DNA of 49,442 bases from Vibrio thalassae (lineage in GTDB: Bacteria > Pseudomonadota > Gammaproteobacteria > Enterobacterales > Vibrionaceae). The translations under genes and the position numbers were made by a program. The stretch covers positions 1 through 49,442 of the forward strand of contig NZ_OANU01000015.1 of the NCBI RefSeq assembly GCF_900089835.1. Direction: 5' to 3'. The first letter of the stretch is position 1. Each line of letters starts with the position of its first letter. This document shows positions 15,133 through 22,354 of this stretch, one piece after another. The notes beneath the pieces were generated by a model. That model was not told the DNA's origin. It searched no databases and saw nothing but the letters and a program-made list of their open reading frames with translations.

Positions 15133-16628
15133 ATGTAGTTTTCAATGTAGATGTGGATGCCACCAACAGCTGTGTTTTCAAATGTACCAGGTGGTACTCT
15201 TGTTAACACAGCGCCCTGTCGGTCAAGCAATTGCTTAAACTCTCTGATTGCTTTCACTTTTTCGTTATCAACGATTGACTCAGATACGATCATGGAAATT
15301 TCGCCACCAGATCTTAGCATCGTCAAACAGTGCAAAAAGTGTTTAAGGTCTACTCGGTTGCCCCACGGAGGGTTGCCGCAAATACAGTCCACTTGGCCAC
15401 CGATATCATCAGCAGTCATCGTGAGAAAGTCTTTGTTGTGGCAGTCGTAGCCCTTATCTTGCAATACCTTGAGATTTTCTGACCACAGCTCATTCACGAT
15501 AGGTTCAATACCCAACGCTTTGATCTCATCTGCAATCGCACCGTGGCCAGCGTGTGGCTCAAAAATGCGCGCATTGGGATCAGATTTAGAACGAGTGACA
15601 TCAACCACAAACTTGCTCCAGTTCGAGGGCGTAGCAAAAAATGCCATTTCCTTAAACTTTGCTTTTACAACTTCACCATTTTGCAATGTTGACAGCACTT
15701 CTTTCGCACAGCGATCTGAAAAGTCAAAACCATTGCGACGATATACACCGCCAGCTGCTTTCACTTTAGAGCGAATGCTTGTGTAGTGCTTAAGTTGTCG
15801 CGTCGGTAGCTCAATTCGCTTTGAATCCACCGCAGTAAGCAACTTAAGTTCAGCCTCATAGGAATCAAGCTCAACCACGTTGTTCGACGATGTATTCTCA
15901 ACGGCAGAAGGTTTACCTTGGCCCGAATCATCAATGGCGATTTCAATCATTGCTGGAATACTAGTGCCGCTAATAATCCCTACAGTGAAACCACCAATGA
16001 TAAACTCGTAGCGCAGAGTTACGCGCCAGGTATCACCTTGTCGCGCCAGTTCGATACGGTAGTCATGATTCACGACATGCTTATCGACCTTCTCTTGCAC
16101 TTTTTTCGAAAGCTTAATTGGCAATCGTTTGAATTTGGCACCATAGACTTTTGGTGTTTCTGATTTCTCAAAAACATCCCAAAAATCGACCGCAACAAAC
16201 GGATCGAGCAGCGAACTTCGATAGGTACTGTGTGACTCGATGTAACCCTTTTCCATTGCATCGCAGCAAGCGCGCTCAATGGAGACTGGATTCAACTCAT
16301 CAACAATCATCTTTATGCCTTTTGGCAAATTAACAGCGACCAGAACCACCCGGTCTTCAACCTTTTCAATGGCTAAATTAAGCTTCTCTAAGCGAAAATA
16401 ACGATCACTTTCGAGTACGCAATGAAAAGTCTGATTACCTACTTGCACAGGCATTGAGTCCCAATCAGCCCCAAACACATGCTTCTCCAAAGCGAGGCTT
16501 CGAAGAACATTGCCTGCGAGCGAACCAGAAGGCTGATGGCGTAAAAATGCGCCACTGTTTTTTAGCGAGTCTCTTGTTACCACCGCTGGCGAGAAGTGGT
16601 ATTCAAGTAAGTCTAATTGATTAAACAT
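15117..16628 (-). CDS. N6-adenine-type DNA methyltransferase
   Basis: This 503-residue protein carries the SAM-binding motif FEPHAGHGAIA (about residues 356-366) and the catalytic motif GNPPWG (about 417-422) of N6-adenine or N4-cytosine DNA methylases. The N-terminal 270 residues are unfamiliar and may hold target recognition. The central part (HYTSIRSKVKAAGGVYRRNG) precedes the catalytic domain. No restriction endonuclease gene is adjacent, so it may be an orphan enzyme protecting the element or marking its replication. AGGAG and a GAAA hairpin set the start. Confidence 0.8.
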   Translation of the reverse strand: MFNQLDLLEYHFSPAVVTRDSLKNSGAFLRHQPSGSLAGNVLRSLALEKHVFGADWDSMPVQVGNQTFHCVLESDRYFRLEKLNLAIEKVEDRVVLVAVNLPKGIKMIVDELNPVSIERACCDAMEKGYIESHSTYRSSLLDPFVAVDFWDVFEKSETPKVYGAKFKRLPIKLSKKVQEKVDKHVVNHDYRIELARQGDTWRVTLRYEFIIGGFTVGIISGTSIPAMIEIAIDDSGQGKPSAVENTSSNNVVELDSYEAELKLLTAVDSKRIELPTRQLKHYTSIRSKVKAAGGVYRRNGFDFSDRCAKEVLSTLQNGEVVKAKFKEMAFFATPSNWSKFVVDVTRSKSDPNARIFEPHAGHGAIADEIKALGIEPIVNELWSENLKVLQDKGYDCHNKDFLTMTADDIGGQVDCICGNPPWGNRVDLKHFLHCLTMLRSGGEISMIVSESIVDNEKVKAIREFKQLLDRQGAVLTRVPPGTFENTAVGGIHIYIENYMPEKE

Positions 16629-16716
16629 GGGTGTTTATCTCCTAAATTGGCTCTTTCGAGCATTAGTTGGGTGTTCCGAACCGCACGATTGCGGGTGCCA
16701 CTTCATCGGTAGTGGC
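16629..16716 (-). promoter_or_regulatory. structured leader module M4
   Basis: Minus-strand order: GCCACT..AGTGGC stem (16697-16716), CCGCA ATCG TGCGG (16681-16694), linker TTCGGAACACC, GCTCGAAAGAGC (16650-16661), AGGAG. Further upstream a hairpin ATTGAGATGTGCA/TGCAGACCTCAAT (16739-16769) lies between this core and the terminator at 16778-16809. Confidence 0.75.
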
Positions 16717-16777
16717 GTTCTACTCAGAGAGTAAAAATTCATTGAGGTCTGCATTGGTTGCACATCTCAATAAACTG

Positions 16778-16809
16778 GAAAAAACGGTCGATAGCTTTGA
16801 GCTATCGAC
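16778..16809 (-). terminator. intrinsic terminator after the 119-residue gene
   Basis: On the minus strand GTCGATAGCTC and the complementary arm GAGC(T)ATCGAC form a near-perfect stem (16787-16809), followed by GTTTTTT. It starts 7 nt after the stop of the gene at 16816-17175, so transcription of the methyltransferase gene needs read-through, antitermination or a promoter in the leader. Confidence 0.8.
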
Positions 16810-16815
16810 GTTTTG

Positions 16816-17175
16816 TTAGGTTGACGTTTCCAGTTCCAAAATAATGAAAATTGATCCTGCCGTTGTTGTCCATTCTAGACACACAGCAGTTTCTATTTGG
16901 TCGTGGATACCGATTGACCAACCCGAGTAATCTAAGACTGTCTCCCCTATTAGCTCAATCAGAAAAGCTTGATAGCGTTGCTCAAACTCCTGATAGTCAT
17001 AGCTAAATCCGAGCAACGTGCCATCATCGTCATGACGCGCATTGTGCTCATTCCAAGCATTCGGTAGTGGAAAACTGCACTCAACACGCGAGCAGAGTTT
17101 CTCTTCCAATACCTGCTTAGTCAGAGGACACTCAACCCCGAGAGTATCAATCTCAACAAAATAGGCTTGATACAT
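16816..17175 (-). CDS. 119-residue acidic hypothetical protein
   Basis: I do not recognise this protein. It has no signal or membrane segment, is acidic, and reads as an alpha/beta sequence with several aromatic residues. AGGAGAAAATT precedes the ATG, and the GAAA hairpin lies in the 3' end of the upstream gene, giving a 9-nt gap between the two. It is followed by an intrinsic terminator. Confidence 0.6.
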   Translation of the reverse strand: MYQAYFVEIDTLGVECPLTKQVLEEKLCSRVECSFPLPNAWNEHNARHDDDGTLLGFSYDYQEFEQRYQAFLIELIGETVLDYSGWSIGIHDQIETAVCLEWTTTAGSIFIILELETST

Positions 17176-17203
17176 AATTTTCTCCTAGTTTGCTCTTTCA
17201 AGC
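17176..17203 (-). promoter_or_regulatory. minimal GAAA-hairpin leader inside upstream coding end
   Basis: GCTTGAAAGAGC (17192-17203) followed by AAACT and AGGAG. The hairpin is also the coding end (LERAN, stop) of the 17185-17592 gene. The U-G and U-A pairs differ from other copies but keep the stem. Confidence 0.7.
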
Positions 17204-17592
17204 GGTTGGTGCGAATTACACACAGGACAGCGATGCTCTAAAGCACCACTCTCTTGCTCTACCTTCATCAATAGATTGTCACATTCGCTGCAGTAGGCTT
17301 GGCCGACTAGCTGCTGACACATATATTGATATCGAGGGTGTACGCACAGCTGTTTTAGTTCATCGATGCTGCTTACCAGATGGACGTGTTTATGCACGCT
17401 TACTGATTGATAAATCTCGAACAGCTCTGATTCTAATGCGTCAGGACCAAACAAGGTTTTTCCCGTTTCATCAACGAAGCAATCAAGCAAATACACTCGG
17501 TCGTAGACCAAGCGATGCAGTTTGCGGTTAGTCGGGATCGGTATCAGTTCTCCGTAAAACGGATTGGAGCTAAATGATGCTATAAATTTCAT
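17185..17592 (-). CDS. hypothetical protein with C-terminal zinc ribbon
   Basis: The product is 135 residues. A C-terminal zinc ribbon is visible as YCSECDNLL and HRCPVCNSH (C-x2-C pairs 20-odd residues apart). The N-terminal 100 residues are alpha/beta and unfamiliar. The start is ATG at 17592, preceded by AAGGAGGATGACG, a strong ribosome site lying just after the stop of the previous gene; the longer frame begins upstream inside it. Zinc ribbons of this kind commonly bind nucleic acid or protein. Confidence 0.6.
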   Translation of the reverse strand: MKFIASFSSNPFYGELIPIPTNRKLHRLVYDRVYLLDCFVDETGKTLFGPDALESELFEIYQSVSVHKHVHLVSSIDELKQLCVHPRYQYMCQQLVGQAYCSECDNLLMKVEQESGALEHRCPVCNSHQPLERAN

Positions 17593-17603
17593 CGTCATCC
17601 TCC

Positions 17604-18107
17604 TTACCAAACCGAGTTTTCTTTAGCCCAATCGCTGGCTCGTTTCACTTCTGCGTTGTAACGCTCCAGAGTCTCACACGAGATTTCTGTTACGTCGCCT
17701 TCGCAATAGCTCACGACCATTCGCTTATTGGGTAACGCGATACTGCAGTTGATATCGCAACCGTGTATCCATGAGTGATCTTCTTTACCAATGCAGCGCA
17801 TCCAAAAAGATTCGAAATCTAAAGCGGATGAGCGTTCTAACTTGTTACCAAGTACCGAACGTTCAAATGGGAAGAAGCCTCTTTTGATAAGAGACTCCAA
17901 TAAAGCTTCAACCTTTCGGCCTCGCTTTACGTAAGCCTCATTTTGGTGTGGCTCGACCCATTTTGCGCCAGCTTCAACCCAAAACAAATGGCCGAAGATC
18001 TCTCCAACAATTGTTTCAGCTTGGGTTTTGTTCAAGTCTGCAAAATACTTAAACAACTCAAGTGCTGACTGCGGTTTGGTAATAAAGCTCTTTACTAGCT
18101 TGTTCAT
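17604..18107 (-). CDS. 167-residue hypothetical protein
   Basis: The start ATG at 18107 has AGGAGAAAACTT directly upstream and leader module M5; a longer frame into the leader is unlikely. The sequence begins MNKLVKSFITKPQSALELF and contains a basic linker KRGRKVEALLES and a GCDINCSIAL stretch. No family was recognised; it is probably soluble. Confidence 0.6.
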   Translation of the reverse strand: MNKLVKSFITKPQSALELFKYFADLNKTQAETIVGEIFGHLFWVEAGAKWVEPHQNEAYVKRGRKVEALLESLIKRGFFPFERSVLGNKLERSSALDFESFWMRCIGKEDHSWIHGCDINCSIALPNKRMVVSYCEGDVTEISCETLERYNAEVKRASDWAKENSVW

Positions 18108-18290
18108 AAGTTTTCTCCTAAATAGCCCTTTCGAGCGTGATGTGATTGTTTCCGATACTGCACAATTGCAGCTCACTCAGCAGGTGGCTTCGGATGAGTG
18201 AGTTTATGCCTATGGCACAAATGACTAACTTTCTTATTAGCTCTCGGTATGAACGAATAAGAAAGTACCCTTCAAAGAAGAAAGGTACTT
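18108..18290 (-). promoter_or_regulatory. full structured leader module M5
   Basis: Minus-strand order: AAGTACC/GGGTACTT (18263-18290), ACTTTCTTATT/AATAAGAAAGT (about 18222-18267), CTCACTCA/TGAGTGAG (18172-18202), CTGCA ATTG TGCAG (18158-18171), linker TATCGGAAAC, GCTCGAAAGGGC (18125-18136), AGGAG. The third stem replaces GTCAC/GTGAC of other modules. Confidence 0.75.
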
Positions 18291-18302
18291 GTGCTAGCTG
18301 GA

Positions 18303-18830
18303 CTAAGCCGCTTTTGATAAGCGAGCCAACGCATTATTCAAAAATGCTTCCATCACCGGGTGATCGCATGTTTTGAACCATTGTATGTATCGGCTCCACA
18401 CGACCACATCAGTCGATTCAATGGAACATGAAATTAAGCCGCTCATTTTGACATTGCTATCTGAGAGAATGGCTTTAACTGTATTGATGATACCTTCTCG
18501 GTCACTAGGCAATGTTGGTTGCCGGTTCGCAAGCTCCGCGACTTTTTCGGCTGAGATGTCTTTCACTTTCAGCTGGCTATCTATGAGGTAGCATTCACAG
18601 TCTTCATGCGTACTATGATAAGTAGCATGTATTGGGTTGATACCCACAGCAACAGGAAACAGCATGGTTCCTGACGGTCGCGAGATAAAGATAAACTCAC
18701 TGGTTTTCTCAGCGTATTTCTCCGCTATCTTTAGATCTCTTGAAAAATCGTACTCTCGGTAACTACAGTCACCGTAATTCGAATTTTCATACAACCAATC
18801 AATCGTGGCTTTAAGCTTGTTTACGTCCAT
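18303..18830 (-). CDS. 175-residue hypothetical protein
   Basis: I do not recognise this protein (MDVNKLKATIDWLYEN...). It is soluble, alpha/beta, with two Cys in a CECYLID motif near the middle. AGGAGAAAACTAA precedes the ATG, with the GAAA hairpin in the coding end of the upstream gene; the stop of that gene and this start are 1 nt apart. It is followed by the leader of the next gene. Confidence 0.6.
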   Translation of the reverse strand: MDVNKLKATIDWLYENSNYGDCSYREYDFSRDLKIAEKYAEKTSEFIFISRPSGTMLFPVAVGINPIHATYHSTHEDCECYLIDSQLKVKDISAEKVAELANRQPTLPSDREGIINTVKAILSDSNVKMSGLISCSIESTDVVVWSRYIQWFKTCDHPVMEAFLNNALARLSKAA

Positions 18831-18862
18831 TTTAGTTTTCTCCTATTAGAGCCCTTTCAGGC
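18831..18862 (-). promoter_or_regulatory. minimal GAAA-hairpin leader inside upstream coding end
   Basis: GCCTGAAAGGGC (18851-18862) then TCTAAT and AGGAG. It encodes TPERALIGEN at the end of the 18832-19095 gene. The second and third stem pairs are C-G here, against U-G and C-G elsewhere. Confidence 0.7.
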
Positions 18863-19095
18863 GTTACAATTTCTCCATCCAACACTTCTCCATCCAATGT
18901 AGTTGGAAAGGTCTTGTTCATTTTCTGGAGTATGACTTCTAGCTCAACTCGACAACGCATAATGCCTGTTGATTGACCATCCAAATGCATACCCGTATCG
19001 GGTTTATTTTTGGCCTTTTGAGCTAGGCGTTTCTCTTCATCTTTCCACTCGACTAAAAGCAGTCGAAGTTGTGTTTCTAATGAATCCATCTTCAT
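18832..19095 (-). CDS. 87-residue hypothetical protein
   Basis: A small charged helical protein beginning MKMDSLETQLRLLLVEWKDEEKR, likely a short coiled coil or adaptor. GGGAAG precedes the ATG. Its last ten codons are formed by the GAAA hairpin and ribosome site of the next gene, so its C-terminus is set by that element. Function unknown. Confidence 0.55.
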   Translation of the reverse strand: MKMDSLETQLRLLLVEWKDEEKRLAQKAKNKPDTGMHLDGQSTGIMRCRVELEVILQKMNKTFPTTLDGEVLDGEIVTPERALIGEN

Positions 19096-19108
19096 CTTCC
19101 CACCCTAA

Positions 19109-19405
19109 TCAATTGAACAAAACCGTCAAATCATGTTTAGCTATGCGTTTAGCTTCTGACTCGACTCTATCCATGAAGACATAGACTAGCTTGCTCGCTG
19201 TTAACAGCAGTAATGACCAGTGGTTCCAGCCTTGACCGTTCATCAGTTCATTCGCAACAGATAAAACGAGCAATCCTTGAACAAACAGTAATCCGATATT
19301 GAAGTTCAATAAGTGCATATACAGGCGTTGTGCCGAACACCAGATAGTGATCATCAAATAGGTCATAAATCGACTACTGTAATAGTCCAGAAGTATGTTT
19401 CTCAT
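19109..19405 (-). CDS. 98-residue membrane protein
   Basis: Two to three hydrophobic segments are visible (about residues 14-30, 33-52 and 60-76), with a charged cytoplasmic end. It is the first gene of the 19.4-6.7 kb minus-strand gene train. AGGAGACAAA precedes the ATG with leader module M6. No family was recognised. Confidence 0.55.
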   Translation of the reverse strand: MRNILLDYYSSRFMTYLMITIWCSAQRLYMHLLNFNIGLLFVQGLLVLSVANELMNGQGWNHWSLLLLTASKLVYVFMDRVESEAKRIAKHDLTVLFN

Positions 19406-19540
19406 TTTGTCTCCTAGTTAGCCCTTTCAGGCCTGGTTAGTATTGCCAAATCCGCACCATTGCGGTGTCACCAAAGGCTGTGACTTTCTTGCTACAAACG
19501 AGCAAAAAATCCTCAAAGCAAAACATGGCTTTGCTTTAAA
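19406..19540 (-). promoter_or_regulatory. full structured leader module M6
   Basis: Minus-strand order: AAAGCAAA/TTTGCTTT (19515-19537), TTGCT/AGCAA (19489-19505), GTCAC AGCCTTTG GTGAC (19467-19484), CCGCA ATGG TGCGG (19452-19465), linker TTTGGCAATAC, GCCTGAAAGGGC (19421-19432), AGGAG. It heads the whole gene train. Confidence 0.75.
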
Positions 19541-20279
19541 GACTGTTGATTTGGAGAATAAGCTTAAGAAAAGTAAGCGAGTAGATGGTATGTGCGCGAG
19601 GAAATTGCACTATCAGATGTGGTAATAATAGCAGTGTTCAAATCAGAATGTTAGTTCGATTTCTCAGTTATACCTCAAATAAATGAATCTTCCCGGCAAA
19701 TATAAGTTTTACTTCAAGAGCTCATTGCACTGGTATTAGTTGAACAATCTCTTTGTGTGGAGGTTGCTGTGACGTAGCTGTGGGTGAACAAAGATTAAAA
19801 CTTTTCTGTTACGCATGACTGATTACCAGGTTCTGTGCTGATTGGAATCTAACAGAGGCGACAAAACAGAGGTGATGTTGCCAAACTCATTTCTGCCCCA
19901 TTATCATTTTCGTTGATGAATAAGTCGATAGAAAACCTACCTCCAACAATGATATTCATTGCATATTTATTCACTTATCGAGTGGGTGAATTTTCACTTT
20001 CCGAAGTTAGGTTTCATGTGTTTAGATGCGCCCAAGGCTATTGATTTTTTGCTCAATAGCTTTATTTGGTCATTCTGTTAAAAGCTTCGCCCTGTAATCT
20101 CTATAACCCTTGAACCTATTGACTTCATGATATATACATCGACCTTATTGGCTAGATGATCATTAAAAAATATTAGTGTGACACTTATGCCAATTACATT
20201 TTTTGCCTAAATTTGCTCCTACACAATTTACAATGAATGTACTACCACTTTTTACTAATAATTTTTCAAATTACATTGA
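19541..20279. other. intergenic region between opposing gene blocks
   Basis: This 739-nt AT-rich region separates the minus-strand gene train from the plus-strand Lnt/Rhs block, so promoters for both are expected. I see no gene, repeat or convincing promoter pair. A plus-strand frame from 20237 overlaps the Lnt start in another phase and looks spurious. Confidence 0.5.
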
Positions 20280-21797
20280 TTGGATCTATTTGTGTGGTGG
20301 CTAGGGATAATTGCCGGTGTTGTGAGTGCCGTATCTTATCGGGTCGATTCCTTCGGAGTCGGTCTCTCGATAGTGGCGTTCACTTTAGTCTTTGTCGTTC
20401 ATGTAAACTTAAAAACCTTTCGTTCTAAAAGCGCACTTTGGTTCCTATACGGCATAGCTTATTACACGACCAGTTTGTGGTGGGTGAATGGCTATTTGGC
20501 TCAGGAGTATGGGGATGCAAGTTGGGTTAGATGGGGGCTTTGGCCTTTATTAGTCGTTATTTTATCATCCAGTTTTCTTATTATTCCTTGGCTTGTAGCC
20601 ACCCTGACGCCCTCTCGCACGCTCATTGCACTTCCCTTTATTTTGGTGTCTCTAGATATTTTGAGAGAACATACCGACTTTTCTTTTGCTTGGCTACATC
20701 CTGGACTGTTGTTACTCGATGTGGGCTTTTCTGGTTGGTTAAGTGCCGTTGGTGCATTTGGTGGGGGCTTAATGGTGTACCTTCTGAGCAGTTCCATTGC
20801 TTGGCTGATAGTCAATCAATCAGGCCGCCACAAAGCTCTTACGCTAGTCGCAGTGATATTAATGAGTTTCTTGTTGATAAATCAACTGCTCTTTTTGCCC
20901 CAACCTTCTGAACAAAATGAATCGAATGCGTCAGTTCGCCTTCTACATGGCAACTTCGCGGGTCCACATAAACTCTCTAAGAACGATGTCATTGAGCGTG
21001 TTCAGCGTTATGTCTCCCTATCTCTACAAGCCCCGAAGGCTGATATCGTTGTGTGGCCTGAATCCTCTATGTCCTTACCTTATGAAGAGATACAGCCATT
21101 CGTGAAGAACAGTTTAGACAAGCTGAAACAGAAGGGCGTTGTGGTGGTCTGGGGCGGGCAAGCGAGAAACGGTCAACATTTACAGAATGTGATATACCGA
21201 AGTGACCGTTCTTCACCCATTTATTTTAAACAACGATTAGTGCCTTTTGGCGAATATCGACCTGCTTGGTTCATCGACTGGATTGAGCGAGTGACGCTTT
21301 CTCGAGGCGGAGATATTCAGGTGCTCCCAAACTCGATCCAAGAGCATGAGTTTGGCTCACTTCGAGCGGTGTTGGCGGTGTGTTATGAAGCACTCTACTC
21401 CGATGTTTTTGCTTCCAAATTGCACGCTGGTAACGTTGCATTTTTATTAAGTGATGTTGAATGGACTCATACCCCTTGGGTGAAACAATTCTTATTGAAA
21501 CTGAGTCAGGTCAGGGCAGCCGAAGTTGGCAAGTCGGTCATCTATGCCACTAATCAAGGACACACCAGCTTAGTTGGTCCTGATGGTGCCGTTCTTCGTC
21601 ATGTGGAAAGCCAAGCTACGCAGGTTATGGATGTATCGGTGCCTTTGAATGAGCACCAAACGCTTTACACGCAGCACGGACATTTGTGGTTATTGTGGCT
21701 TTCGGGTGGCGCACTTCTGCTCACTCACCTTGCTAATCGAAGGCATCCCATTAAACCAAACTCTTTTACTCAGAAGCGCCTATTTAGAGCGCAATAA
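20280..21797 (+). CDS. apolipoprotein N-acyltransferase (Lnt)-like membrane enzyme
   Basis: This protein of about 505 residues matches Lnt in layout: six or so N-terminal membrane helices to about residue 215, a periplasmic nitrilase-type domain, and a C-terminal helix (about 470-490). The catalytic triad is readable: Glu261 in VWPESS, Lys317 in YFKQRLVPFGEYRP and Cys368 in AVCYEA, with spacing like E. coli Lnt (267, 335, 387). Lnt adds the third acyl chain to lipoproteins. A stop lies directly before the TTG at 20280, so the start is TTG there or GTG at 20292. It heads a block ending in a lipoprotein gene, so it may modify cassette proteins. Confidence 0.85.
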   Translation: MDLFVWWLGIIAGVVSAVSYRVDSFGVGLSIVAFTLVFVVHVNLKTFRSKSALWFLYGIAYYTTSLWWVNGYLAQEYGDASWVRWGLWPLLVVILSSSFLIIPWLVATLTPSRTLIALPFILVSLDILREHTDFSFAWLHPGLLLLDVGFSGWLSAVGAFGGGLMVYLLSSSIAWLIVNQSGRHKALTLVAVILMSFLLINQLLFLPQPSEQNESNASVRLLHGNFAGPHKLSKNDVIERVQRYVSLSLQAPKADIVVWPESSMSLPYEEIQPFVKNSLDKLKQKGVVVVWGGQARNGQHLQNVIYRSDRSSPIYFKQRLVPFGEYRPAWFIDWIERVTLSRGGDIQVLPNSIQEHEFGSLRAVLAVCYEALYSDVFASKLHAGNVAFLLSDVEWTHTPWVKQFLLKLSQVRAAEVGKSVIYATNQGHTSLVGPDGAVLRHVESQATQVMDVSVPLNEHQTLYTQHGHLWLLWLSGGALLLTHLANRRHPIKPNSFTQKRLFRAQ

Positions 21798-21820
21798 CAC
21801 GAACAATACAAGGATACGTT

Positions 21821-22354
21821 ATGTTATACCGTTGGTTAACGATTGGAGGGCTTATCACCCTTTCGCTCGGAGTAGGCTTCATTGCTCTGAATTACGATAA
21901 CGCAACTCAACCTCAACGCATCGGTTATGCGGCGCCCCCGGTAGATTCAGCACAGCGCTCTGAGCCTCACTCGGCTAGCGAGACTGAATATCAACACGTA
22001 GTGTCACAGCAGACATTTGAAACTCAAAGTGAACGCATTGAAGCTCAGATGTTGTCAGAGCTAGAGACGCTCAATCAAGACATTGCGAATGAAAAAGTGA
22101 GATTGGATAGAGAGACCGCGGAAGCGCTGTCAACAGAAGAGTCTCCGGAGTTGGTGATAGCAAGGGCCAATGCCATTTTGGCTGAGCTAGAAAGTGAAGG
22201 TATCGTCTTGAATTATAACCCGATGCTTTTAGCGCCAGACGCCGTTTCACCCGATATACAAGTCATTGAAGAGCAAGTGGTCAAAGTAGAAACGGACCTG
22301 ATTGATGTCGAAAAAAGATTCAACAACCTTGGCAACAATAAGGAATCGTTATGA
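21821..22354 (+). CDS. membrane-anchored coiled-coil protein
   Basis: This 177-residue protein has an N-terminal hydrophobic anchor (about residues 5-24), a Pro/Ser-rich linker, and a predicted coiled coil (about 65-115) rich in Glu and Leu, then another helical stretch to the end. It is probably periplasmic and anchored in the inner membrane. Its stop overlaps the Rhs start by 4 nt (ATGATG), implying coupling. A chaperone or export-adaptor role for the Rhs protein is inference from position. Confidence 0.6.
   Translation: MLYRWLTIGGLITLSLGVGFIALNYDNATQPQRIGYAAPPVDSAQRSEPHSASETEYQHVVSQQTFETQSERIEAQMLSELETLNQDIANEKVRLDRETAEALSTEESPELVIARANAILAELESEGIVLNYNPMLLAPDAVSPDIQVIEEQVVKVETDLIDVEKRFNNLGNNKESL

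Noticed and set aside
20237..20428. 63-codon plus-strand frame overlapping the Lnt start
   Set aside because: It is in another phase, and the Lnt frame contains all family motifs.
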